This document shows positions 56,360-64,000 of a stretch of DNA of 64,000 nucleotides, in pieces. The notes below the pieces were generated by a model. The model searched no databases, was not told the DNA's origin, and saw only the letters and a list, made by a program, of their open reading frames with translations. The position numbers and the translations under genes are program-made. Each line of letters starts with the position of its first letter. Position 1 is the stretch's first letter. Origin of the DNA: Enterocytospora artemiae (lineage: Eukaryota > Microsporidia); the NCBI GenBank assembly GCA_038659295.1, contig JASNGC010000004.1, positions 124,001 through 188,000 of the forward strand, in the 5' to 3' direction.

Positions 56360-58660
56360 TTATTTGAATGCTTTACCAATCTTGGACTTACCGGGAAGCA
56401 CATTTACGTATTCTTGAACTCCAATTGAGCGAACAAACTTCTCTTCAGGACGATTTTCGGCAATTTTACAAAATTGTTCAATGATGGCCTGAGCAATCTT
56501 TTGCTTCTTTTCAGACCCTGGACACAGCCTAACTGCATAGCGGTAATTCTGTAATAAACTCCATGGCCCACTCATGGGCATGGCATGCAAAATATTATCA
56601 GAATTTTCAGGATTGGAAACAAAGTCCAAGATATTCTCCGAATCTTCTAGTTTGAATACAATTCCCAGGCCATATTCTAATTTGTAAGGATATAGATAGT
56701 TTTTCTTTCCCTTAATCACAAACCCACCTTTTGCAAGAAATTCACCTGAAGGAGCTGTCTTGGACACTTGGTCAGGGGAAACATAGAAGACATCCTTAAT
56801 AATTCCTTCATCCCAGCATTTTGACATACAGAGTGACATGTATGAGGCTTGCTTAAATGTTTCGTCAGAACCTCCCTTGCATATCACTGAACTCGCCCCA
56901 TGGACATCACAATGAAAATACGTGTCTGTAGGATCCATGTGCTTTTTAACAATGATGTCATTCTCTTGAGCATTCCTTCCACCAATAACTAAATTCCCTT
57001 CTGAACTTATAAAAAAATGATATTTTTCGAACCAGTATGGAACCCTGTTCTGAAGTGGTACTGCCACTTTCTTAGGTCTCATCTTTTTGACAATATTTTC
57101 AATCGCGACATATGTCTTCAGGGATTTGTCCACAAGCTTCTTCTTACTTCTATACATCTCTGCAATATTGGCATTCACCGAGAGATTGAGTTTCATTTCT
57201 ATCAAATTATCACATACGTTAAACAATCCCTTTTTTGCCTTCAGATCATAATGTACAATTGATTTCGCAACCGGGTTGTCGGCTGATTTCTCCAACTTAT
57301 AAAAATGATCAAAAGTTTGCCACTTGACCTTATTTTTGTAAACTGAATCAAATATTTGCAGTATTTCCTCAACCGATTCTTTATTTTCTTCGACAACATC
57401 GATATTGCCTTGGATTGACTCAGCCTGTAGGTTCAGCTCTGAAATATAGTTCTCCTGGGCCTTTCTGATTCTATCTGATTTCGGAATTTTGGATTTATTA
57501 GATTTTGTAGATGTCGATAGCTTGATTCTATTGTGAAAGAAAAACTCAGCTGCTTGGTTCATTGACTTAAAGTGTAGGGATGTGATCTTCTTATTTCCCG
57601 ATGTAACCTTTTCAATCATACTTTGTACCTCATCAAAACTTAGTAATTTGATGGCATTTGATGATCTGGAGCTATCACATGTGGATCTTAATGCTAACTC
57701 ACTGACTCGTTTTAAGACAGATGCGCCAATCAGATTTCTTCCTTCAGAATCACTCTCCTCTTTGTTTACAAATGACCCAGAATCCACAGCGGTAGATCCT
57801 GTTATTTTCTCTTCATCCTCCAATTCCACAATTTTCATATCTGATGAATCCAATAAACACTCCTTCTTATTCTGTTCATTTGAAAAACCATCTAATTCAG
57901 GCAGTTTAAGGCCATTGCTGTCAGTTTCAAAAGAAAAGATTTCATTTGGCTTTCTATTCTTCAATTTTATTTCCCCAAAGTTCCCAATCTCTTCAATCTC
58001 TTTTTCCAGGTTTCTAAAAAAATCCTCAACTTCTTTTCTAAAATTGTTATTCTTTAAGGTATTCATGCAACGATCCAAGGCGTCACCATTTAAATCACGA
58101 CCAACATCTTCAGCTGGCAACATATGGCTCACCATTCTTCGCATCGTCTTTTCAATAAACTCCCTCTCAAAGGGCATCATCTGAAATAAGTCCGAAGCCC
58201 TAAATTCATCAAAGGTAAATCGGAGCTCAATCTTGTTCCAGATATACTTTGAGCCCTTGACTATCTGTAGGTTTTCCACGGGCCTATGAATCTCCAAAAT
58301 TATGTCATTTTCGTCCAAAATCATAATATTTCCGATACTGAAAAACTCGAAAACAATTTTATACCGTGAAATGTCAATTACAACAACCCTGTCATATGAG
58401 TACTGATATATGTCCAAGATTTTAGCATGACGACATTTCTCTCGTAGCTTTTTACAGAAATGATTTATCTCAGTATCATAGCTTGTTGTTAGATGCAGCC
58501 TGGCTCCTGGTTCAACAAGCAATACATCTTTGGTAGACATTTTGAAGTATACAACCCTTTGAGAAGTGCTGTAGATGTTTTGGATGAACTTATTCATCAA
58601 CACACCTCTCAGCTCATTTACAATTGCATGAATGTCCAAAATGGTAAATCTCTGTTTCAT
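56360..58660 (-). CDS. RQC2: Rqc2/NEMF ribosome quality-control protein
   Basis: This 766-residue NFACT-family protein opens with the NFACT-N domain (MKQRFTILDIHAIVNELR, EPGARLHLT). It has a long charged coiled-coil middle, and the NFACT-R domain with VPYWFEKYHFFISSEGNL, VIGGRNAQENDIIVKK and DTYFHCDVHGASSVIC. The phrase RYAVRLCPGSEKKQKIAQAI and the final PGKSKIG match the C-terminal NFACT-C domain. Rqc2 binds stalled 60S subunits, recruits Ltn1 and adds CAT tails. The start at 58660 follows acccttctttt. It is shorter than yeast Rqc2 (1038), mostly in the middle region. Confidence 0.92.
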   Translation of the reverse strand: MKQRFTILDIHAIVNELRGVLMNKFIQNIYSTSQRVVYFKMSTKDVLLVEPGARLHLTTSYDTEINHFCKKLREKCRHAKILDIYQYSYDRVVVIDISRYKIVFEFFSIGNIMILDENDIILEIHRPVENLQIVKGSKYIWNKIELRFTFDEFRASDLFQMMPFEREFIEKTMRRMVSHMLPAEDVGRDLNGDALDRCMNTLKNNNFRKEVEDFFRNLEKEIEEIGNFGEIKLKNRKPNEIFSFETDSNGLKLPELDGFSNEQNKKECLLDSSDMKIVELEDEEKITGSTAVDSGSFVNKEESDSEGRNLIGASVLKRVSELALRSTCDSSRSSNAIKLLSFDEVQSMIEKVTSGNKKITSLHFKSMNQAAEFFFHNRIKLSTSTKSNKSKIPKSDRIRKAQENYISELNLQAESIQGNIDVVEENKESVEEILQIFDSVYKNKVKWQTFDHFYKLEKSADNPVAKSIVHYDLKAKKGLFNVCDNLIEMKLNLSVNANIAEMYRSKKKLVDKSLKTYVAIENIVKKMRPKKVAVPLQNRVPYWFEKYHFFISSEGNLVIGGRNAQENDIIVKKHMDPTDTYFHCDVHGASSVICKGGSDETFKQASYMSLCMSKCWDEGIIKDVFYVSPDQVSKTAPSGEFLAKGGFVIKGKKNYLYPYKLEYGLGIVFKLEDSENILDFVSNPENSDNILHAMPMSGPWSLLQNYRYAVRLCPGSEKKQKIAQAIIEQFCKIAENRPEEKFVRSIGVQEYVNVLPGKSKIGKAFK

Positions 58661-58908
58661 AAAAGAAGGGTGCAGAAACAATTCTTTTTATTATTCTATT
58701 CTGAAAAACACGGACTCTAGAATGCCTCAAAGATGTTGAATATGCCTTAAATTATTTTTTAGATCAGCCAGATGGTTTGAAATTCATTGAACTTTTCATT
58801 CATTAAACGCAGATCACTGTTTTGAATACTAGGATCAAAATCAAACTAGAATCTCTGTTTAATAAATAACAACCAACATTTGCATCAAATAGTCTAAAGC
58901 CAACTATT

Positions 58909-60360
58909 CTACTCAAAGAATGTTGCTTTCCCATCAAAATTAATGTTGTGCCTCAAATATTTCCACAAATCATCAAATTCAATATCTTCTAGATCATCAA
59001 TTTTAATGCTTTGAACCATTTTAGGGATATTCTGATCGGCTATCTTAATATATTCTACTAGGTTATTTTTCGATGTTGGATCTATTTTTTTGGACAATAC
59101 TTTTGAGATGCTCACATTAATTTTAACCTCCTTGATCTCTGTATCCTTTTGCTGTATTTGCTTTTCAATTTGATAAACTTCGTCGTGCAACTCATTATCA
59201 AACCAAACTTTGTATTGTTCATCCCAAATTGGGCAAACCGTAACAGTAAGATTACCATTGTTGTTACATAGCAAAATGTTTGGAGATTTTAGTCTTAGTA
59301 AGAACTTTTTTAACACAGAGCTATCCAATGGAATACTACTTACATTCCTAACCTTCTCATTTTCTAAAATTTCGCTGGAAACCAAGTATGATAAGTCTTC
59401 TTTATAAACAATTTGGAATAGCTGCTCTAAATCTTCAAATGGAATTGTTACTTTTATTGCAAACATATTTACGATCAAGATCTCCAGATAATACCTGTAT
59501 CTCATCAGCATAATTTTATTTTTACAATTTCTAGGTCCAGTGAGAAATTGGTTGTGTCTTTTTTGGATTACACTTTGATCAAAATGCACAATATACTTTT
59601 GGGAAATAATTTCTACAATATCGCTGCAACATAGTAAAAATTTGCTCAAGCTTTCATGCTTGTGTTCAGGTCTATCGCAACTTTGCCTCTTATAATCAAA
59701 TGCAATTCCATGTTTTTGGCATATCGCATTATTAAATGAATGAATTGGTAAAATAGGAGCTGTATTAAAGGCATCGACGATCAGCTGTTTTATATTCTGG
59801 AATGCTTCGACCGTATCGTGGGACACATTTAAATCTGAAAGATTATATGGAGTTTTTCTATTAAGTGGAGTTTTAAAAATGCCTGAATCCTCTTCTGAAG
59901 AAGATGGCTCGATTCTGGATCTAAAATCAGATACATAATATTTAGGGAGATTATCGAATCTGGAAGGTAAAGCTTGGGTTAAGCAGCTGGAGATATTATA
60001 CATTAGGTCGTTCTTGCTTTCAATCTCCTCCTCAATATCCACATGCTTGGAGAACGATTCTTTTTTGGAATTTCCAACGTCACACCCCTGTAACTCCTTC
60101 AGGATGCTTTTCTCGATATGTCCATCAGATACGATAGCGTATTTCGGATTGTCATCAGGATACACAGTAAATACTTCATTTAGTACATTGACAAACTCTA
60201 GAAAATGGCAGCGGTGGCCCATCTTTGAAAAAGTAGAAAATAAATCTCCCAAATAGTAGGCATTTGTATTGCTGTCTGTGCTTTTCAACTCAATTTTTTT
60301 GGTGTTTCTCAAAAGTGAATCTTTCTCAATATTTATAAGAAACTTGAGTTTTTCGCACAT
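58909..60360 (-). CDS. protein with LOTUS/OST-HTH-like repeats (tentative)
   Basis: This protein has 483 residues. Three segments share a helix-turn-helix/winged layout ending in a hydrophobic strand: residues about 20-75 (AYYLGDLFSTFSKMG to YAIVSD), 190-265 (LIVDAFNTAPILPIHSFNNA to SQKYIVHF) and 285-375 (LEILIVNMFAIKVTI to LTVTVC). The second is the best match to the LOTUS/OST-HTH domain of RNA-regulatory proteins. The middle linker is acidic and Ser-rich, and the C-terminus is acidic. A Pol III Rpc82-like winged-helix protein is an alternative. The start is strong (tgcccttcaATG). Confidence 0.4.
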   Translation of the reverse strand: MCEKLKFLINIEKDSLLRNTKKIELKSTDSNTNAYYLGDLFSTFSKMGHRCHFLEFVNVLNEVFTVYPDDNPKYAIVSDGHIEKSILKELQGCDVGNSKKESFSKHVDIEEEIESKNDLMYNISSCLTQALPSRFDNLPKYYVSDFRSRIEPSSSEEDSGIFKTPLNRKTPYNLSDLNVSHDTVEAFQNIKQLIVDAFNTAPILPIHSFNNAICQKHGIAFDYKRQSCDRPEHKHESLSKFLLCCSDIVEIISQKYIVHFDQSVIQKRHNQFLTGPRNCKNKIMLMRYRYYLEILIVNMFAIKVTIPFEDLEQLFQIVYKEDLSYLVSSEILENEKVRNVSSIPLDSSVLKKFLLRLKSPNILLCNNNGNLTVTVCPIWDEQYKVWFDNELHDEVYQIEKQIQQKDTEIKEVKINVSISKVLSKKIDPTSKNNLVEYIKIADQNIPKMVQSIKIDDLEDIEFDDLWKYLRHNINFDGKATFFE

Positions 60361-60513
60361 TGAAGGGCAAGGAGATTCTTAAAAATACTTTGATTCCTCA
60401 ACAGTATCAATTCATTGCAAAGCGTATGTATTTGTGGTCTTCACAACAGTTTATGCTTGAGCAGATTCTAAATCGTTTGGAGTTCCATGAAATCAGCCTA
60501 CAACACCCTCAAA

Positions 60514-61464
60514 ATGGATTCGACACCCGATAAGCTGGCTGCAGAAGTTTCGATCCTGAAATCAGCAAATAAAAAGCTGGAGACCGAAAATTTACACTTG
60601 CGTAGAAAGGTGATTTCCCTGCATAGCGAGTTAAAGACCGTGGAAAATGCTTTATCCAAAAAGTCTCGAAGTATTGATGCGGAAACACAAATTGAGACAA
60701 ATTTTAGGAGAATTCAAGAACATCTAGGTAACAATGCTATTGGTGTTGATAAACAATCGACCGACGGTGTGTCAAGTCTTATCTGCAGCTATTTGGATTC
60801 TATTACTATTTCTGGTCAGATGCTAAGCTTGAATTCTGCTGCAGACGAAAGATCGATTTCACTGCTGCCATCATCCCCACTATATGCATTGGGAACAATG
60901 TCTGATTTCAGTAATAGGAGTGATATTATCGAATCGGTCCTAAGGATTCCAAAAAGATTAGAAAAAGAACAACACGACACAAGGACCAGCAAGCAATTTT
61001 TGAACAGCATTCTTCTGGATATCTTAGAGAATTTTTGTTTAAACCAATCAATTTTCTTAAGCTATATGGAAATATTATTAAATGAACCGCTGAATGGAAA
61101 TGACCGAATGAAAGCCATAAAGATACTGAATAGCATTCCAGTGGAATATTTTAATGATTTACATGACCAAGACATTAAGCGAGTGCTAAAATGTGTGGTG
61201 AACTTCATCCATGAAGTCGAAGATCAGAGCATTAATACCATTGAAGAATCGAGCAGTTATAAAAACAATTTTCTTTTTACTAATCTGTATGATAAGGCCG
61301 CAGGTTACTCTTCGTCACTTCTGAGGTATTTACTGCGCCAGAAAGTGTTTGATGAGATTGTTAAAGCAGGTACTCAACGAAAGCTAATCAAGGAGGTTGT
61401 AAGAAAATATGCCAAAGATTACTTGAGTGTTGTAAATATTGAATATTTGAATGAATACCTGTAA
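60514..61464 (+). CDS. coiled-coil protein of unknown function
   Basis: This 316-residue protein starts at ATG 60514 (after caccctcaaa). Residues 1-60 form a coiled coil (LAAEVSILKSANKKLETENL and following). The remainder is helical, with a Leu-rich C-terminal half (YSSSLLRYLLRQKVFDEIV). No known domain was recognised. It might be a complex subunit, for example in a tether, kinetochore or spindle pole, but the sequence gives no motif. Confidence 0.65.
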   Translation: MDSTPDKLAAEVSILKSANKKLETENLHLRRKVISLHSELKTVENALSKKSRSIDAETQIETNFRRIQEHLGNNAIGVDKQSTDGVSSLICSYLDSITISGQMLSLNSAADERSISLLPSSPLYALGTMSDFSNRSDIIESVLRIPKRLEKEQHDTRTSKQFLNSILLDILENFCLNQSIFLSYMEILLNEPLNGNDRMKAIKILNSIPVEYFNDLHDQDIKRVLKCVVNFIHEVEDQSINTIEESSSYKNNFLFTNLYDKAAGYSSSLLRYLLRQKVFDEIVKAGTQRKLIKEVVRKYAKDYLSVVNIEYLNEYL

Positions 61465-61749
61465 GTACGGCTGGATATTAATAAAAATAGAAGAAATATA
61501 TGTTCTTATAAAATGTTCATTAAGGTATGAATGCAAGGTGCAACGATTTGTTGGGTATATTGCCACCTATTCCTAGAGTTCTATAAATCTCATCACATTT
61601 TTCATATAAGTTGGTTTCTACGAAACAGTAGACGCTTTTCTATACAAACATGATGTTAAACATGGCTGGCACTGCAACTCCATAAATTTGTTAATATAGC
61701 GTGGCCTTCCTCCAATCCACATCCAAATACTTGTTTGCTTACCCTAATT

Positions 61750-62151
61750 ATGTTCCATGGATTTTCTGATTTCAAGAGAAAATATCTCGATACTCTGTCT
61801 GCAATATGCAACAAGTACTCAGGAATAGATGATGAATTTGACGATATTATTGAAATCCACGGGAGTGAAGATACGCTTAAAAGTAGTTCTTACGAATTCA
61901 AGTATGAGTGGAAAAAAGCTGACGAGTCAAGTACAGACACATCTTTCATTGAAGTGAATAGAGATCCTATGGGAATAGATTCCAAATTCTTTGTCCCAAT
62001 AGAATCGATTTCATACAGAAACCCTCGAAAATTTAAAGCTGTGAATCAAAATCTTTTTTTATTTGACTTCTGTAACTTCGAGAGAATTTACTTTAAACTG
62101 GTGAGTGACGTCACTTTTGAAGATATTTTTAATGATGGTCTATTGGACTAG
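61750..62151 (+). CDS. unrecognised acidic protein
   Basis: This 133-residue protein starts at ATG 61750 (after taccctaatt), where the C-triplet signal is good. It is acidic and aromatic, with the sequence FFVPIESISYRNPRKF in the middle and a hydrophobic strand-like LFLFDFCNFERIYFKL near the C-terminus. No family was recognised. Confidence 0.55.
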   Translation: MFHGFSDFKRKYLDTLSAICNKYSGIDDEFDDIIEIHGSEDTLKSSSYEFKYEWKKADESSTDTSFIEVNRDPMGIDSKFFVPIESISYRNPRKFKAVNQNLFLFDFCNFERIYFKLVSDVTFEDIFNDGLLD

Positions 62152-63816
62152 TTGTAATGGAATTTCTGGAACTGAGATTCTGAATACAAGTACACGCTTC
62201 ACTTTATCATTTTTAATATCATATGTATCAATTGAATTTGCCTTAAAAAGGTAATTTGGAGACCAAGAAAAACAAATTGATAACTTCATCATAAATGTAC
62301 AGTATGGCACATGAAATCTGTCTGTATATTACTTGAACCGTGGCGCTCTAATAAAATAAACAGGGAAGTGGATGTATTAATTAGACTGAAGTATAAAGAG
62401 CACAGCTACACAAACAACAAATCTGTTGTGTGGATTGTGCAGTAATGAAGCCTATGGGAGCAGTTTCTTAGTTATGGAGTATTGATCTATTTGTTGAATT
62501 TCTATATGTTATGATCAATATGTCGTTTTGGAAAATAACAACTTATATTTTACTAAATACTATAAAACTGTATCTATTGCAGAATAGTAATTCTATGAAG
62601 ATATTTTCAGGTTTTTGTATCAGAAACAATTAAATTATCAATATACAATTTTTTTACCTAGCATCTATAGAATACCACTATTCTTCGAGGGTTTAATGGA
62701 ATAGGTTCATGACTGGATGTCGGTATGTCTTTTTGTGTGTTATTAGGTAGAATTATACATGTTTTATTCCCTATGACTGGCTATCTACATTGGTTTTGGA
62801 ATGAATAGAATCATATATTAATAATATTATAGAGATCAGAGCTTGGTTTCACACAAACGTGTATGTTACATGAATTAAATAATGTTTATATTTGTATTTA
62901 AAGAAGTATATGAATTGTTAGTAACTAATTTTTTACGGGATATAACAAATAAATCAATAAAAGTATTTCATCACACCTATTCAGCATATGCTGTCCCATC
63001 TGCCAATACCTACAAGCATCTTGATGAAAAAATTTTAATTTGACTTTATGGAGTTGCATTTTTTGACGCAATTAATATTACAAATTTGTATAAAAGCATG
63101 TACTAAAATTACATTTCGAAAGAATATGAAGATACCGGCACATTCAATATCTTTTTTGCCTGTGCGAATATTTTTATTATTCATAAAATAAATCATTTGT
63201 TGAAAAATTTTATTAGTCATAGGAATGTTTTTAGTAATATTTTTATTACTCATAGAAATTAGTTAATACTTAATACTATTAGTCATAGAGGTTAGTTACA
63301 ATAGAAAATGTAATTTCAGTAGCTAATAGACTACAGTAGCAGCCCACAATAAGACAAAGAATACAGCCATCATTAGATATATCGGAGCTTGTTTTCCCAG
63401 AATGTCTATCAATTGAATAAATCATGGCTTTATCCATTTCTCTTCACAATATACCTTCATTGGACCTTTCAAATATTTTTTAATTTCCATTTTTAATATA
63501 TCACCTATCGGATAACTAACTTTCCTACGGCAAATATTGCACTGACTGAATCAATATCTCTCCGATTTTTAAATTTCTTTGCGGCTAATCCACTAACATC
63601 TGCTGTGTAATTTCTTTCAATATTCTAATTTGAAATATATGTTTTTTAATTTGTAATCAATTACGTCAGAGTTTTTATTAGGACATAACATGCTTCTGTT
63701 TGTGTCTCTTATCCAGCTAACACCTGATTAACTACTCTTACCAAGTCAATTCAAAAAGAGTCTATATTTTTTGATATCATTTATGTTTATTTAATTTCTT
63801 TTTTTAAGCCCTCGGC
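62152..63816. other. large intergenic region, about 1.67 kb, with degenerate repeats
   Basis: This is the longest gene-free stretch of the window and is strongly AT-rich. Degenerate repeats (63244-63265 and 63277-63298, with a shorter partial copy near 63211) share the string tatta(c/g)tcataga. No open frame with a start signal was seen. It precedes a gene with higher GC content. Confidence 0.6.
63211..63298. repeat. degenerate short repeats
   Basis: Two 22-base copies (63244-63265 and 63277-63298) match at 19 positions, and a partial third copy lies at 63211-63227. They share tatta-x-tcata. They lie in AT-rich non-coding DNA, so slippage or chance similarity is a sufficient explanation. Confidence 0.55.
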
Positions 63817-64000
63817 ATGTGCAACTTAAGTAGCAACACCGCCACACTTGAATCCACAGAATCCAATGTTGAACTCGAAGGTAAAGTGCAGGCTCCAATT
63901 CAAGTCCCCTTGAATTCACGTATGAATATTTCATCCAACAATGGGGTTGGGCCGTGTCACGCCGATCCATATGCGATGCATTCACAAAACAGCCACAGTA
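63817..64000 (+). CDS. 5' part of a gene running off the window
   Basis: The ATG follows agccctcggc, and 61 codons stay open to the window edge. The product begins MCNLSSNTATLESTESNVEL and is polar, with many Ser, Asn and Thr residues, so it is probably a disordered N-terminus. The segment uses clearly more C- and G-ending codons (AAC, ACC, GCC, TCC) and is GC-richer than the other genes. No family can be given from this part. Confidence 0.65.
   Translation, partial: MCNLSSNTATLESTESNVELEGKVQAPIQVPLNSRMNISSNNGVGPCHADPYAMHSQNSHS

Noticed and set aside
63035..63253. Minus-strand 72-codon frame in the last gap
   Set aside because: It lies over the degenerate repeats, has no C-triplet signal and shows Asn/Ile/Lys-rich composition typical of chance frames.
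1..64000. Transposons, CRISPR arrays, rRNA genes and prophage
   Set aside because: No transposase-like frame, terminal repeats, regular spacer array or rRNA core sequence was seen on either strand.

Overview
This window is a gene-dense, AT-rich stretch of a nuclear genome, almost certainly from a microsporidian fungus. About 43 protein genes and two tRNA genes are packed on both strands. No intron is needed to read any coding region. The proteins are eukaryotic and mostly shorter than their yeast relatives. Most start codons sit a few bases downstream of a C triplet (forms like cccttaaATG, ccccaaATG, gcccctaagaATG), the signature promoter/start element of Microsporidia. I used this motif to move many starts to an internal ATG. 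The genus cannot be named from the sequence alone.

Layout. Positions 1-2.8 kb: a decayed gene, two tandem paralogous small membrane proteins with near-identical upstream DNA, and tRNA-Ala(CGC). 3-11.5 kb: ribonucleotide reductase large subunit, an ABC half-transporter, a large degenerate O-mannosyltransferase-like protein and an LSm protein. 11.5-17 kb: an insulysin-type protease behind a long perfect inverted repeat, and two unrecognised proteins. 17-30 kb: a ribosome and transcription neighbourhood with Utp22, CCT5, tRNA-Lys(CUU), a 47-codon gene, Rrn7, Rcl1, an Mpp10-like protein, eL19, TFIIB, uS13, a Cgr1-like protein, eL36 and a C2H2 zinc-finger protein. 30-40 kb: a multipass membrane protein, Rpp1, a CIR_N-like mini protein, an Epl1-like protein, an HROB-like OB-fold protein, Cdc50, V-ATPase E and Apn2. 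40-64 kb: an SLC35-type transporter, alpha-SNAP, a two-HMG-box protein, Dbp10, a helical-repeat protein, a Ctr9-like TPR protein, Med21, a SulP/STAS transporter, an AT-hook plus SAP protein, Rqc2/NEMF, a LOTUS-like protein and several unknowns. A new gene begins at 63817 and runs off the window.

How the genes fit together. The content is mostly housekeeping: ribosome assembly (Utp22, Rcl1, Mpp10-like, Cgr1-like, Dbp10), ribosomal proteins, tRNA processing (Rpp1), and initiation or elongation by Pol I and Pol II (Rrn7, TFIIB, Med21, Epl1-like, Ctr9-like). Membrane traffic (alpha-SNAP, Cdc50, V-ATPase E), DNA precursors and repair (RNR1, Apn2, HROB-like) and quality control (CCT5, Rqc2) are also present. 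The most unusual items are the tandem PLANSHATQ membrane pair with its conserved upstream element, the reductase lacking the start of its ATP cone, a probable O-mannosyltransferase pseudoenzyme, a Cdc50 with no cysteine, a decayed copy of the RQC2 3' end, and several conspicuous hairpins. I did not find a mobile element, a CRISPR array or an rRNA gene.
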